The notes under the pieces: generated by a model
What the model saw: the letters and a program-made list of their open reading frames with translations, nothing else
Database searches by the model: none
What the model was told of the DNA's origin: nothing
Made by a program: the position numbers and the translations under genes
Origin: an uncultured Collinsella sp.
GTDB taxonomy: Bacteria > Actinomycetota > Coriobacteriia > Coriobacteriales > Coriobacteriaceae
Length of the DNA: 64,000 nucleotides
Reading direction: 5' to 3'
NCBI GenBank assembly: GCA_958439425.1
Contig: CAUBVH010000002.1
Span: 117,490-181,489, forward strand
Shown here: in pieces, positions 1 through 9,281 of the stretch
Numbering within the stretch: the first letter of the stretch is position 1
Layout of the letters: every line of letters begins with the position of its first letter

Positions 1-276
1 TGTGGCGGCGTTGCCATCTGCGCCGGCAGCGGCATCGCAGCGCTTCGCCATTCCCCGCGCATGGGACTCTTGCGGCGACCGTTTTCGGAGGCCATGGACA
101 AGCTCGTGGGCGCCGTGCGCATGGGCTGCTCCGTCGAGCATGCACAGCGACTTGGCGGCGGCAATGCCGCCAACGTCGACGCCGACGGCATGGTTTGCGC
201 CGAGCCAGCCGTGCCCGCGCCGATCTGGCGAGGCGTTCTGAAACGTCTGGGCGCCCACGCTCAAACAAAAATCTAA
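1..276 (+). CDS. 3' end of an unrecognised CDS, truncated by the window edge
   Basis: The reading frame is open from base 1 to a TAA at 274-276 and gives 91 residues without a visible start. Codons are strongly GC3-rich like the neighbouring genes, which argues that this frame is real. The fragment begins with a Gly/Ala-rich stretch (VAICAGSGIAAL) and later has GGGNAANVDADG. I do not recognise a family. It converges on the DNA-deoxyinosine glycosylase gene, leaving one base between the two stop codons. No function is assigned. Confidence 0.5.
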   Translation, partial: CGGVAICAGSGIAALRHSPRMGLLRRPFSEAMDKLVGAVRMGCSVEHAQRLGGGNAANVDADGMVCAEPAVPAPIWRGVLKRLGAHAQTKI

Positions 277-277
277 A

Positions 278-841
278 TTAAATAACAGCCCAGTCAACGG
301 CTTCGTGCCAACGCTCGACAAGACGCTCCAGTCGCCAGGCGGCATTGGCAGGACTTGTCGAGGGCAGGACGACGGCGGGCAACCCCGTCCGATCTTGCAA
401 GTAGCGTTTGTAGAGTCGCCCTGCCGTACCGCCGTTACAGACAACGACCTCGATCGGCGCGGCATCGGTAATGCGCTCGATATGTGCCGGCACAACGTTG
501 CGAATGCTCGCGTCGCTCGAGCCCTTAATGTCGCAGCCCTCGATTGCATCCCACAGGGCCACGCCGCCGTTCAGCAGCATGGCCCGCTTGGCGGCAATGG
601 AGGCATCGAGCGTCGCGGGCTCACCGCTTGCCAAAGGATCGCCCTCGTTGGGCGGCACAGGCACACCGAGGCACGCAGCCATCACACGCCAAAAGCGATT
701 CTGAGGGTTGCCGTAATAAAAGGCATTTGCACGCGAGAGCACCGAGGGAAACGACCCCAGCACCAAAACGCGCGAGCGCTGGTCGAACACAGGCTCAAAC
801 CCATGCTCAATATGTTGATAGTCCTCGTCAGACACGGCCAT
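278..841 (-). CDS. DNA-deoxyinosine glycosylase (uracil-DNA glycosylase superfamily, HDG type)
   Basis: Probable base-excision repair enzyme that removes hypoxanthine (deaminated adenine) from DNA. The 187-residue protein carries the superfamily active-site region LVLGSFPS (about residues 26-33), then YYGNPQNRFWRVM (42-54), and a C-terminal LPSTSPANA motif (159-167). These match the DNA-deoxyinosine glycosylase branch rather than classical Ung. Length is usual for single-domain UDG relatives. The ATG lies 3 bases after the stop of the upstream GH13 gene, so the two are probably cotranscribed although their roles are unrelated. Family assignment is by motif recognition; substrate preference is inferred. 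Confidence 0.82.
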   Translation of the reverse strand: MAVSDEDYQHIEHGFEPVFDQRSRVLVLGSFPSVLSRANAFYYGNPQNRFWRVMAACLGVPVPPNEGDPLASGEPATLDASIAAKRAMLLNGGVALWDAIEGCDIKGSSDASIRNVVPAHIERITDAAPIEVVVCNGGTAGRLYKRYLQDRTGLPAVVLPSTSPANAAWRLERLVERWHEAVDWAVI

Positions 842-844
842 GGG

Positions 845-2221
845 TTAGGCTCTCAACAGATAGCGCACCTCGTAGGGTGCAAGCTCAAGGGCACCCGTCA
901 GCTCGACCGTGGGCGCATCGTCGGCAAGCAGGTCGACAAAGGACCCGTTGAGCTCGCCGGCGCCAAAGGCGTAAGGCTCGCCCACGGCGTTCACCGCCAC
1001 GAGCACCGTCGCGTCATCACAGGCGCGCTCGAACAGCAGCTGCTTGTTCTGGATCACCACGTTGCGATAGGCACCATAGTTGAGGGCACGGGCCGCCGCG
1101 TCGTCTGCCGAGCGCAGGTGCGCGAGCTGCTTGATGAAGGCCGTCAGCTCGTTGGGCGCAGGCTCATCGAGCGCAGGTCGCAGCGCCCAGTCGCCATCGG
1201 GGCCACCCTTTTCGCCAGGAATCCCCCACTCGCTGCCATAGTAGACGCACGGAATGCCCGGCATGCCAAAGAGCATGCCATAAGCGGGGCGCAGACAGGA
1301 CTTGTCGGTAAGGATGCTCGCCAGGCGCGGCACATCGTGGTTGTCGACAAACGACAGCAGATGCTTGCCGCGATAAATGCACCACGGGTCACCGCCAAAC
1401 TGGCGATGCAGCGAGTGGGCGATCTCGAACATGTTGACCGAGTTAAAGCTGGAGTACAGGCCCTTGTAGCACTCGTAGTTGGTGCAGGAGTCAAGCATCT
1501 CGTCATTGACGATCTGGTTGTAGTCGCCGTGGAGCGTCTCACCAATCAGCACAAAATCGGGCTTGAGCTCACGGGTAAAAGTATGCAGGCGGCGCATAAA
1601 ATCGCGATCGAGCATATAGGCGACGTCCAAGCGCAGGCCGTCGATGCCAAAGCCCTCGGCCCAGCGACGCACGGACTCAAGCAGGTAATCGACCACGGCG
1701 GGGTTTTGCAAGTTGAGCTTCACAAGCTCAAAATGGCCTTCCCAGCCCTCGTACCAAAAGCCGTCGCCATAGCAGGAGTCGCCGTCAAAGCTAATGTGAA
1801 ACCAGTCCTTGTAGGGCGAGTCCCACTTGCGCTCCTGAACATCGCGGAAGGCCCAAAAACCGCGACCGACATGGTTGAAGACGGCATCAAGCACCACACG
1901 GATGCCATGGGCATGCAGTGTCTCGCACACGGCGGCAAAGTCGGCATCCCCACCCAGGCGACGGTCGATATGGCGCAGGCTGCGCGTGTCGTAACCGTGA
2001 CTGTCGGATTCGAGCGGCGGGTTAATGAGCACAGCACCGATGCCGAGCTCTTGCAGGTAGTCGGCCCATTGGGCAATCTTCATTATGGGCGCATCGGGGT
2101 TGGGCGCAGCGTTGGCAGCCTGGGCGAGTTCATCCTCGGCAACAGGGGCGGCGTTTTCGCGCGGAGCTCCGCAAAAGCCCAGCGGATAGATCTGATAGAA
2201 CGTCGTCTCGTATGCCCACAT
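845..2221 (-). CDS. GH13 alpha-amylase family glycosidase (maltodextrin/oligo-glucoside type)
   Basis: Retaining alpha-glucan hydrolase or transglycosylase of about 458 residues with no signal peptide, so cytoplasmic and likely acting on imported maltooligosaccharides. All four GH13 regions are visible: DAVFNH (112-117), GLRLDVAY with nucleophile Asp199, LIGETL with acid/base Glu228, and FVDNHD (291-296). The protein is shorter than most amylases and has no carbohydrate-binding module. An ATG eight codons upstream is possible, but the chosen start follows GGGAGG at good spacing. The gene is first in a two-gene unit with the deoxyinosine glycosylase. Exact substrate is not readable from sequence. 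Confidence 0.87.
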   Translation of the reverse strand: MWAYETTFYQIYPLGFCGAPRENAAPVAEDELAQAANAAPNPDAPIMKIAQWADYLQELGIGAVLINPPLESDSHGYDTRSLRHIDRRLGGDADFAAVCETLHAHGIRVVLDAVFNHVGRGFWAFRDVQERKWDSPYKDWFHISFDGDSCYGDGFWYEGWEGHFELVKLNLQNPAVVDYLLESVRRWAEGFGIDGLRLDVAYMLDRDFMRRLHTFTRELKPDFVLIGETLHGDYNQIVNDEMLDSCTNYECYKGLYSSFNSVNMFEIAHSLHRQFGGDPWCIYRGKHLLSFVDNHDVPRLASILTDKSCLRPAYGMLFGMPGIPCVYYGSEWGIPGEKGGPDGDWALRPALDEPAPNELTAFIKQLAHLRSADDAAARALNYGAYRNVVIQNKQLLFERACDDATVLVAVNAVGEPYAFGAGELNGSFVDLLADDAPTVELTGALELAPYEVRYLLRA

Positions 2222-2274
2222 AGCAACCTCCCGGCAATCTTTCACGCAACGCCATCCATTGTATGCCCAGCAGG

Positions 2275-2307
2275 GTAGCTAATTTGGGACGGGGCTGTTT
2301 TAGCTAC
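2275..2307. repeat. Dispersed palindromic repeat, family A, copy 1
   Basis: A 33-bp imperfect palindrome with ends GTAGCTAA and TTAGCTAC and a GGGACGGGGC core. Nearly the same sequence occurs inverted at 9732-9765, with further copies at 40222-40254 and a short form at 55562-55579. It lies upstream of the GH13 gene, next to the left edge of the inserted cassette. Confidence 0.8.
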
Positions 2308-2326
2308 CCCGACCCTCTCCTAGGTT

Positions 2327-2395
2327 GTGATTAGGCGAAGGGCTGGGCGCGACGGATGGCTGGGAGCATTACGGCGATGGCGAGGATCTTGCCAA
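2327..2395 (-). pseudogene. Remnant of the C-terminus of an MFS transporter gene
   Basis: Read on the minus strand, these bases encode GKILAIAVMLPAIRRAQPFA followed by TAA. The intact MFS gene at 9863-11059 ends in GVILAITVLFPAIRRAKPVA and the same TAA context, and the DNA also aligns (GTGATTAGGCGA in both). Similarity stops near 2396, where the cassette side begins. This is therefore the truncated tail of a second, paralogous MFS gene or a product of duplication. The next 110 bases up to 2508 show no gene and serve as the leader of the dynamin gene. Confidence 0.75.
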
Positions 2396-2508
2396 ATAAA
2401 TGGTACTGCCGAGATGCCGCTGAGCGAATAGAGAGGTGTCCGCACGGGCGGCTATCCTATGATTAAGGCATCATATTCCCACACCTGACCTACAAAGGTA
2501 GTTGAACG

Positions 2509-5091
2509 ATGGCAGACATTAAAATCAAGATCGTCAGCAATCCATATCAAGAAATTGTTCGGTTCTTCCGATGGGATAACGGCTGGCAAGAAATAACGAC
2601 ATCTACAAATCCCAATAGCGCGCTCCATAGCACGAAGATCGTTAATGGTTTCTTCCCCTTTAAGGCCGAAGAGATCATCGACATCCTCGCCAAAGAGTTC
2701 GGCGGTGGCGACAAAATTGAATTGCATTTTGAAGGAGCAGATGACGAATGGCAGGAGTTGCTCGCCATCTGTACCGAAGGGCCACGTGCCAACACATACG
2801 AGGTCATACGAGACGAGCGCTATCTATCAAACGCCCGTGACGTCTTGCCAGAAATTGTCGAAGTCTTCAGAGAAATCCAGGGGCTTGTAGACGAAGCAGT
2901 CTCCGAGCGAACAAAAGTCTCTGAGCAAATTAGGAAGTTCACCGATGTCTCGAGCGACATCATCCCGCTGTGTGTGCTCGGCAGCTATAGCGCAGGCAAA
3001 TCGACGCTCATTAACGCCCTCATTGGCATGGAGATCCTTCCCAGCGGCGACGAGCCTGTAACGGCCCGCATATTTCAAATCAAACGTTCAAAAGACCGAG
3101 ACCGCGCAATGGTTCAATTCTCCTGTGGCAACAGGCGATTCTTGCTACGCTTTGATCTTGATGGCCTCATGGAAAACAAAGAGCTCATGGGGGAGCCCCT
3201 ATACGACAAGATCGCGGCCAAAGTCGCCGACTCCATGCCCGGCATGGCCTCCCATATGAACAGCGCCCTCAAGGTTCTTAACTCATATCATGCCGATGAA
3301 GACGACCGGACTATCTCCGATCTGATCAGAATCGAAGTGCCCTTTAGCGATACCGATCCATGGCCTCACGACAGGGAGTTTGTCATCTTTGACACCCCGG
3401 GCTCAAACTCCGACTCCAACGCCGATCACGCTCGAGTGCTCAAACAGGCAATGGAGGGCTTCTCGAATGGCCTTCCTATTTTCGTTGCGGAATACCACTC
3501 GCTCGATACGAAGGACAACAAGAACCTCTCCAACGAAATAGAGCAGATTCCCGCAATCGATGAACGCTTTGCCATGATCGTAGTCAACAAAGCAGATTCC
3601 GCCGACCTTCCCAAAGGAGGATTCGACGATGAAGCTGTCTCGCAAATCATGCGTTGGTCCATTCCGGCCAGCCTTTACGGGCAAGGTATCTACTTTGTTT
3701 CTTCCATCCTCGGCCTAGGCTCAAAGAACTCCGGCGAGTTTATGAGCGACAACTATGCCGAAAAATTCGAAGACCAGCAGCGTAAATACACCGATCCGAC
3801 AAGCCGCTTCTACAAAACGCTCTACCGCTACGATATCCTTCCGGGACAGATCTCGCGCAGAACCAACCGCGAATCCGAGGCTTGCAAAGACCTCCTTCTC
3901 GCCAACAGCGGACTCTTTTGTATCGAAAACGAGATACGCCTGTTTGCCGAGCGGTACTCTGCCTACAACAAATGCAGCAGGTCGGAATCGCTTCTACAAG
4001 ACATCGTCAGCATAACCGAAGAAGAGATTGCCAATAGGAAAACCGACCTCGAACAAAAGAAAGCACAGCGAGAAGCCGAGCTCGAAGAGGATAAGCGCAA
4101 TCTCATCAACCAGCTCGAAGACTGCAGAGAGCATGCAAGGCTGGACTCCTCGGCCAGCTATGCCGGCGCTATCGACAGGAACGTTTCCGCCGAGCAGTGG
4201 AAAACCAACCTTGACACGCTTCAGGCGCGTCAAGGCGCCATTACCGAAGACAATCGAGAGCGCCTCGAATATTCAAAACGGTCGAATGCAGTCGCGCGAG
4301 CGTTTGACTCAATCGCCCCTAACTTCTTCAATAGACTCGGCGAATCGATAAAAGGAAGCCCAGCCAACACGCAAAAGGACGTCGACTCCCAGCCAACATT
4401 TGGGCTAGCGGAGGTTGGCAAAGGCCTTTGTGATGACATCACCGATGCGCTCCAAAAAAGATCCGACGCAAAGGCTGCCGAAAGAACAGCCGACAAAGAT
4501 GCCGCCGACCAACTCTTTAACGAGGTCATCAATCACTATGACGAATGTACCGAGCAAATAGCTCAGACCATCGATGAGTTGTCGCAAAGCTATTGGAAGG
4601 ATTGTGCGGAGCATAGCCGCGATGCCCTCTATCGCATCGCTACCAGCAGCGACAATCCTCTTTCCGAAGAGAAGCGTCAAGAGGTCGGCGATATCATTCT
4701 TAAATATCGTGGACTCGCACTCGATAAGACAAAGGGCCCCATTTTTAGCAAGGCAGACTTTACCGAACTGAAGCTCATGGACCGTGTCATCTTTAAATCT
4801 GACAAGCTTTTGCTTAGGAAAGTCGAAGACAAATTCAATCGCGAAATCTCACGCTGTTTCTGCGAAGCACGCGCCGAAACAGAGCGCGAGCATACCTACG
4901 GCTTTACCGAATGGCTCAACGAGCTGCTCGGCCAGATTACGAGCAATATCACCGACTACAACCCGGTGCTCCATGGCCATGTCGAAGACATCAACAGGCA
5001 AACCGCGGAGATCAACGCTCTCGAGGCAAAACTCGAGACGCTCAATAATCGAAAAGAGTACATTGCGCGCGTCATTAATTGGAAGGAATAG
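2509..5091 (+). CDS. Dynamin-like large GTPase (cassette gene 1)
   Basis: An 860-residue protein of the dynamin superfamily, a GTPase class that usually acts on membranes. G1 is GSYSAGKST (158-166), G3 is DTPGSN (295-300) and G4 is NKAD (360-363). About 150 residues precede the GTPase domain and have no recognised fold. Residues about 495-560 are rich in Glu, Lys and Arg and look like coiled coil, and the C-terminus (about 825-855) is also helical. No transmembrane segment is evident. The gene opens a tight cassette, 9 bases upstream of the ATPase gene. By eye it looks less GC-rich than the flanking genes, suggesting transfer. Bacterial dynamins are known in membrane repair and in phage defence; which applies here is open. 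Confidence 0.85.
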   Translation: MADIKIKIVSNPYQEIVRFFRWDNGWQEITTSTNPNSALHSTKIVNGFFPFKAEEIIDILAKEFGGGDKIELHFEGADDEWQELLAICTEGPRANTYEVIRDERYLSNARDVLPEIVEVFREIQGLVDEAVSERTKVSEQIRKFTDVSSDIIPLCVLGSYSAGKSTLINALIGMEILPSGDEPVTARIFQIKRSKDRDRAMVQFSCGNRRFLLRFDLDGLMENKELMGEPLYDKIAAKVADSMPGMASHMNSALKVLNSYHADEDDRTISDLIRIEVPFSDTDPWPHDREFVIFDTPGSNSDSNADHARVLKQAMEGFSNGLPIFVAEYHSLDTKDNKNLSNEIEQIPAIDERFAMIVVNKADSADLPKGGFDDEAVSQIMRWSIPASLYGQGIYFVSSILGLGSKNSGEFMSDNYAEKFEDQQRKYTDPTSRFYKTLYRYDILPGQISRRTNRESEACKDLLLANSGLFCIENEIRLFAERYSAYNKCSRSESLLQDIVSITEEEIANRKTDLEQKKAQREAELEEDKRNLINQLEDCREHARLDSSASYAGAIDRNVSAEQWKTNLDTLQARQGAITEDNRERLEYSKRSNAVARAFDSIAPNFFNRLGESIKGSPANTQKDVDSQPTFGLAEVGKGLCDDITDALQKRSDAKAAERTADKDAADQLFNEVINHYDECTEQIAQTIDELSQSYWKDCAEHSRDALYRIATSSDNPLSEEKRQEVGDIILKYRGLALDKTKGPIFSKADFTELKLMDRVIFKSDKLLLRKVEDKFNREISRCFCEARAETEREHTYGFTEWLNELLGQITSNITDYNPVLHGHVEDINRQTAEINALEAKLETLNNRKEYIARVINWKE

Positions 5092-5100
5092 GCTGATCGC

Positions 5101-8100
5101 ATGGGCATCAAAAACGCGATTATGCGCGCTGCCGATAAAGCCGGCAACGCGGTCGCAACCGTCTCGGTACTCAGCAGCTCCCAACTCGATGAGGTCGACA
5201 AAAAGCGAACAGCATACTTGTCAGAAAAGCCGAATCCGGCAGACGAGCAAGCTGTCGAGCTCACCAATCGGCTCTTGGCAACTGCCGCCGTTGAGCTTCA
5301 CAACGCCTATCTGCCGCAGCTGCGAAATGTATACGCGCCGATTGACCCCTCTATCGAATACCCCACGGGCTTTAACGCCGACAACAACATCCGCTTCATG
5401 AATATAACGAAGTGGATCGTCGACCCCAACGAGGACAGTCTCGAGAAGCTTGTAAATGTGTACGACGTTCTTTCTGACGAAGAATGCAACATTGCGCTGG
5501 TTTTTAATCGAACCAGCGCAAGCACCGAGGCATTCCTTGCAGCCGTCAATAGTGGCAATGCTCGTGACAACATCGACGCCGATAATTTTTCCCGGCGCAT
5601 GTCGGATGCCCTGAGGGGCAACTTCCCCGGTTCCGAAGTGGGGCCCGCCAACCGCGGCCCCATTCCGTGCCTAAACAATCGACGCTCGTCTTCGGTTGCC
5701 GCCGTTTCGAATATTCCAGCCGAAAAGAGCGAGAAGTTCGTCACGCAAACCATTGAGAAAGTTCTTGACGGCATTGTGCCTGGCAGGCCGAGCGAAGACT
5801 ACACTATCGTGCTGCTCGCAACCCCGATTCACGATATCGAATCGCGTAAACTCCGCCTCGCCGAGCTCCACACACTGCTGACGCCCTATGCCTCATGGAC
5901 GACCAACTACACATATCACCAGAACGACTCCATCGGATCGTCCGCGACGATTGGCATCAATGCAGGTGTGAGCGCCGGTAGACAGGTGGGGAGCAATCAG
6001 GCTGTTGCTCAAAACTACAACGAAACGGACTCGACAAACGAGTCGGTCTCGGAATCGAGCAACGAGAGCGTAACCGACTCGTCCACATCGACCGAAAGCA
6101 TCACGGATACGGTCGCTGACGGCAGGAATGAGTCCTCGAGCGGGAGCATAAGCCTAGGTGTAGGCGCAGGAAAAGGCCCAGGTGAATCCGCAGGCGTATA
6201 CGGTGGCGGCAATCTCGGCGTATCCGCAAGCCACACCGAGGGCTCGTCACACTCCACGTCCACGGCAAAAGGCACAAGTTCATCTACCGGCAAAGCCATA
6301 TCCAACTCGCTCGGCAAAGCCGTTACCAGCGGTGTTGGCAAGGCCGTCTCTAAGGGAGCCTCCGTGACTTCCGGTGTTTCGCAAGCCGTAAATCTCGGCG
6401 CCAACTTTGGCGGATCGTTCGCACGCTCAAGCACGGTCACCGCTACCATCGGCGCCGACGAAGGCATCACGCAGACGTTCAAGAATTACTCCATCCAACA
6501 CGCGCTCGAAATACTCGAGTTGCAAATGAAGCGCTACGACCTTGCCTCGGCACTCGGAATGTGGGACTTTTGCGCCTACGTGCTATCAGAAGACCACAAC
6601 GTCGCGAACAACGTTGCCCACACCTACCTCGCCCTCACCCAGGGCAAAGAGTCCTATATGTCTCAGGCCGCGGTAAATCTCTGGCGTGGAGACCTCGGAG
6701 AGCAAAGCGCCGACGCTGCGGCAATCTGTTCCTACCTTCGCGACCTGCGCCATCCTGTTTTTGCCCTCTCCCCCACCCTGCTCGATCAACATCCGAGCTT
6801 TTCGGTCTATCCGGCAACAGTCGATGCAACCGCTGCCCTATCGGGCAAGGAGCTGGCTTATTCGCTCAATTTCCCCAAGAAATCCGTCCCAGGGCTGCCC
6901 GTTATCGAGTGTGCGTCTTTTGGACGCAATGTCTCAACGTTCGATGGCACGCAGCCTCAGCAGGGCCTTTGCATAGGCAAGGTTTTCCATATGCATCGCG
7001 AGGAACGCATCAAAACGTTCCTGTCAAAAGACTCGCTCGCCTCGCACACCTTTGTTACGGGCAGCACCGGCGCAGGAAAGACCAATACAGTCTGCCGCAT
7101 CCTCGATCAGGCGCTCGATCAGCAGGTCAGCTTCCTTGTCATTGAACCTGCCAAGGGCGAATACAAGGACGTGTACGGGGGCCGCGAAGACGTAAACGTC
7201 TTTGGAACCAATCCAGAATTCACGCCGCTCCTGCGCATCGATCCTTTTAGCTTCCCGTCCGGCATCCATGTGCTGGAGCACCTCGACCGACTCGTTGAGA
7301 TCTTTAATGTTTGCTGGCCCATGTACGCCGCCATGCCCGCCGTCCTTAAAGACGCTGTCGCCAGGTCATACGAAGACTGCGGATGGGATCTTGCCGCTTC
7401 TGATAACCCGTATGGAGCCGATCTCTTTCCCTGCTTTGCAGATGTTGCCCGCAACGTCCGCGAGATTCTCGACTCCAGCGAGTACGATGCCGAAAATAAG
7501 GGCGCCTACAAGGGGTCGCTGCTCACGCGTCTCAACTCGCTCACCAACGGGCTCAACGGCATGATGCTTTCGTCGAACGAAGTCGATGCTAGCGTGCTTT
7601 TTGATGCCAACACAGTCATCGATCTATCGCGCATTGGCTCCGCCGAAACAAAATCCCTACTCATAGGTCTTCTTGTACTCAAACTTCAAGAACATCGCAT
7701 GGCCGAGAAAAAGGGCATGAACCAGCCGCTTCGCCATCTGACCGTGCTTGAAGAGGCGCACAACCTGCTTAAGCGATCGTCGAACAGCCAAGGCTCGGAA
7801 AGCGGCGACCTGACAGGCAAGAGCGTCGAGATGATCTCAAATGCCATCGCCGAGATGCGTACATACGGCGAAGGCTTCATCATCGCCGACCAGGCGCCCG
7901 GACTTCTCGATATGGCAGCCATTCGCAACACAAATACCAAGATCATCCATCGCCTGCCCGATCTTTCGGACCGCGAGCTCGCCGGTCGCGCTGCCAACCT
8001 CAACGACCAACAGATCGTCGAACTGGCACGCTTGCCTAAGGGCGTTGCGGTCATTTACCAAAATGATTGGGTTGAGCCGGTGCTCTGCAAGATCGCCAAA

Positions 8101-8592
8101 GCAGAGGATGGCGAGCACTTTACCTACAGCCGCCCCATCGACGATGCCGCAAGCAACCAGAGCGATGATGCCCTTGCCGTAGCACGCATGCTGGCCTACG
8201 GAATCAGCATCGGAACCAAGGCGGAGCTGCATAGCGTTCGAGAGCGGCTCGATCGCCTCCATATCGATGCATCTGCAAAGGTCAAGATCTTGCACACCGT
8301 CCAAAACCCACCCGCCGAACCGCGCATGACCAAGCTGGGACCCATAATGAGCACACTGTTTCCCAACGTTGTCAAAGCGGTCGAGGACGAACGCGAGTGC
8401 AGCGATGAAGCCGAACAATGGACAATGGCGGCGGACGCGGCACTCAGGTCCTCCATCGACCGCGATATCGACAGCCGCACCAGGCAGGCCATCATCCAGG
8501 GCATCATGACCGATGTCCTGTATCTGCAAATGCAAGATACCCAAGCATATTCCGATTGGCACAGCTGGAACGAGAATAGCGAGGTGAGCTAA
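5101..8592 (+). CDS. HerA/DUF87-type ATPase with long Ser/Gly-rich insert (cassette gene 2)
   Basis: A 1163-residue protein. Walker A GSTGAGKT lies at 654-661 and a Walker B-like LTVLEEAH at 880-887, followed by the IIADQAPGLLD motif of HerA/VirB4-like DUF87 ATPases, which form hexameric DNA or protein motors. Residues about 307-445 are a low-complexity segment of Ser, Thr, Gly and Asn, with repeated NESV and GKAVS units; the roughly 300 residues before it match nothing I recognise. No signal peptide or clear membrane segment is seen. The stop codon overlaps the nuclease ATG (TAATG), implying translational coupling. The motor could drive a defence complex or move the nuclease; neither is shown by sequence alone. 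Confidence 0.8.
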   Translation: MGIKNAIMRAADKAGNAVATVSVLSSSQLDEVDKKRTAYLSEKPNPADEQAVELTNRLLATAAVELHNAYLPQLRNVYAPIDPSIEYPTGFNADNNIRFMNITKWIVDPNEDSLEKLVNVYDVLSDEECNIALVFNRTSASTEAFLAAVNSGNARDNIDADNFSRRMSDALRGNFPGSEVGPANRGPIPCLNNRRSSSVAAVSNIPAEKSEKFVTQTIEKVLDGIVPGRPSEDYTIVLLATPIHDIESRKLRLAELHTLLTPYASWTTNYTYHQNDSIGSSATIGINAGVSAGRQVGSNQAVAQNYNETDSTNESVSESSNESVTDSSTSTESITDTVADGRNESSSGSISLGVGAGKGPGESAGVYGGGNLGVSASHTEGSSHSTSTAKGTSSSTGKAISNSLGKAVTSGVGKAVSKGASVTSGVSQAVNLGANFGGSFARSSTVTATIGADEGITQTFKNYSIQHALEILELQMKRYDLASALGMWDFCAYVLSEDHNVANNVAHTYLALTQGKESYMSQAAVNLWRGDLGEQSADAAAICSYLRDLRHPVFALSPTLLDQHPSFSVYPATVDATAALSGKELAYSLNFPKKSVPGLPVIECASFGRNVSTFDGTQPQQGLCIGKVFHMHREERIKTFLSKDSLASHTFVTGSTGAGKTNTVCRILDQALDQQVSFLVIEPAKGEYKDVYGGREDVNVFGTNPEFTPLLRIDPFSFPSGIHVLEHLDRLVEIFNVCWPMYAAMPAVLKDAVARSYEDCGWDLAASDNPYGADLFPCFADVARNVREILDSSEYDAENKGAYKGSLLTRLNSLTNGLNGMMLSSNEVDASVLFDANTVIDLSRIGSAETKSLLIGLLVLKLQEHRMAEKKGMNQPLRHLTVLEEAHNLLKRSSNSQGSESGDLTGKSVEMISNAIAEMRTYGEGFIIADQAPGLLDMAAIRNTNTKIIHRLPDLSDRELAGRAANLNDQQIVELARLPKGVAVIYQNDWVEPVLCKIAKAEDGEHFTYSRPIDDAASNQSDDALAVARMLAYGISIGTKAELHSVRERLDRLHIDASAKVKILHTVQNPPAEPRMTKLGPIMSTLFPNVVKAVEDERECSDEAEQWTMAADAALRSSIDRDIDSRTRQAIIQGIMTDVLYLQMQDTQAYSDWHSWNENSEVS

Positions 8593-9281
8593 TGGAGTTC
8601 AAGCAAATAAAAGACGGCGTGGCCGAGCCAGGCGATAAACTTGGGTTCAATCCCGATAAACTCATTGGCCCCGAATCAAAGGAAACCAAGGCAGAGGTTA
8701 AAAATGCCGGCCGCAGCGAATCCATCGATCCCGACAAATTGATTAGACCCTCGGTGGAATCGTGCGATTATCCTTCGAGCTATAAGGAGAGGCTGGGCCG
8801 TACACCGAGCATCGAGAATCCAAACGGAAAATGGTCGGGTGACCGAGGGGAATCGATGTTTATTCCCACGGCCGATAGGGTCCGCGAAATTCTTAAAAGT
8901 AAGGGTGTTGAGGGCATCAATTACAAAGATGCTATTCCCGATTTCGGCCCCATCGCCGAAGCAAAGGTAATCATACAAGGCATGAGCCAACATAGGCATT
9001 CGCTGATAGGCGAAAGTGGCGAGCGCATTATCGGCAACTATGAAAAGGCAGACATTGAATGCGCAAAAGCTTGGAACCTTGAGCAACGCGATGGCAAAGA
9101 TGATTGGACGCACCAGGATGTCAAGAAATGGCGCGAGGCAAATGAGTACACCTGGCATGAGCACAATGATATGAAGATGTGCTCTCTTGTTCCGACCGAA
9201 GTTCACAAGGCGTGCAGCCATCTCGGCGGCGTAAGCGAAATCAAAAACATACTGAATCAGATTGGCGGCTTCGATGACTAA
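8592..9281 (+). CDS. HNH/Endo VII-fold nuclease toxin, WHH type (cassette gene 3)
   Basis: A 229-residue protein with a C-terminal nuclease domain. Motifs are GKWSGDRGESMFIP (79-92) and then YTWHEHNDMKMCSLVP (186-201) with His205 and His210 before LGGV. This W-H...LVP..H....H.GG pattern is that of WHH-type HNH/Endonuclease VII toxins. The N-terminus carries two short repeats, NPDKLIGP (20-27) and DPDKLIRP (47-54), perhaps a docking or delivery tag. There is no signal peptide. It starts within the ATPase stop codon and overlaps the next gene by 8 bases, the usual toxin-immunity layout. Catalytic activity is inferred from the motif. Confidence 0.75.
   Translation: MEFKQIKDGVAEPGDKLGFNPDKLIGPESKETKAEVKNAGRSESIDPDKLIRPSVESCDYPSSYKERLGRTPSIENPNGKWSGDRGESMFIPTADRVREILKSKGVEGINYKDAIPDFGPIAEAKVIIQGMSQHRHSLIGESGERIIGNYEKADIECAKAWNLEQRDGKDDWTHQDVKKWREANEYTWHEHNDMKMCSLVPTEVHKACSHLGGVSEIKNILNQIGGFDD

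Noticed and set aside
305..2278. 657-codon plus-strand ORF opposite the glycosylase and GH13 genes
   Set aside because: It is antisense to two genes with clear motifs; open only because of high GC3 bias on the other strand.
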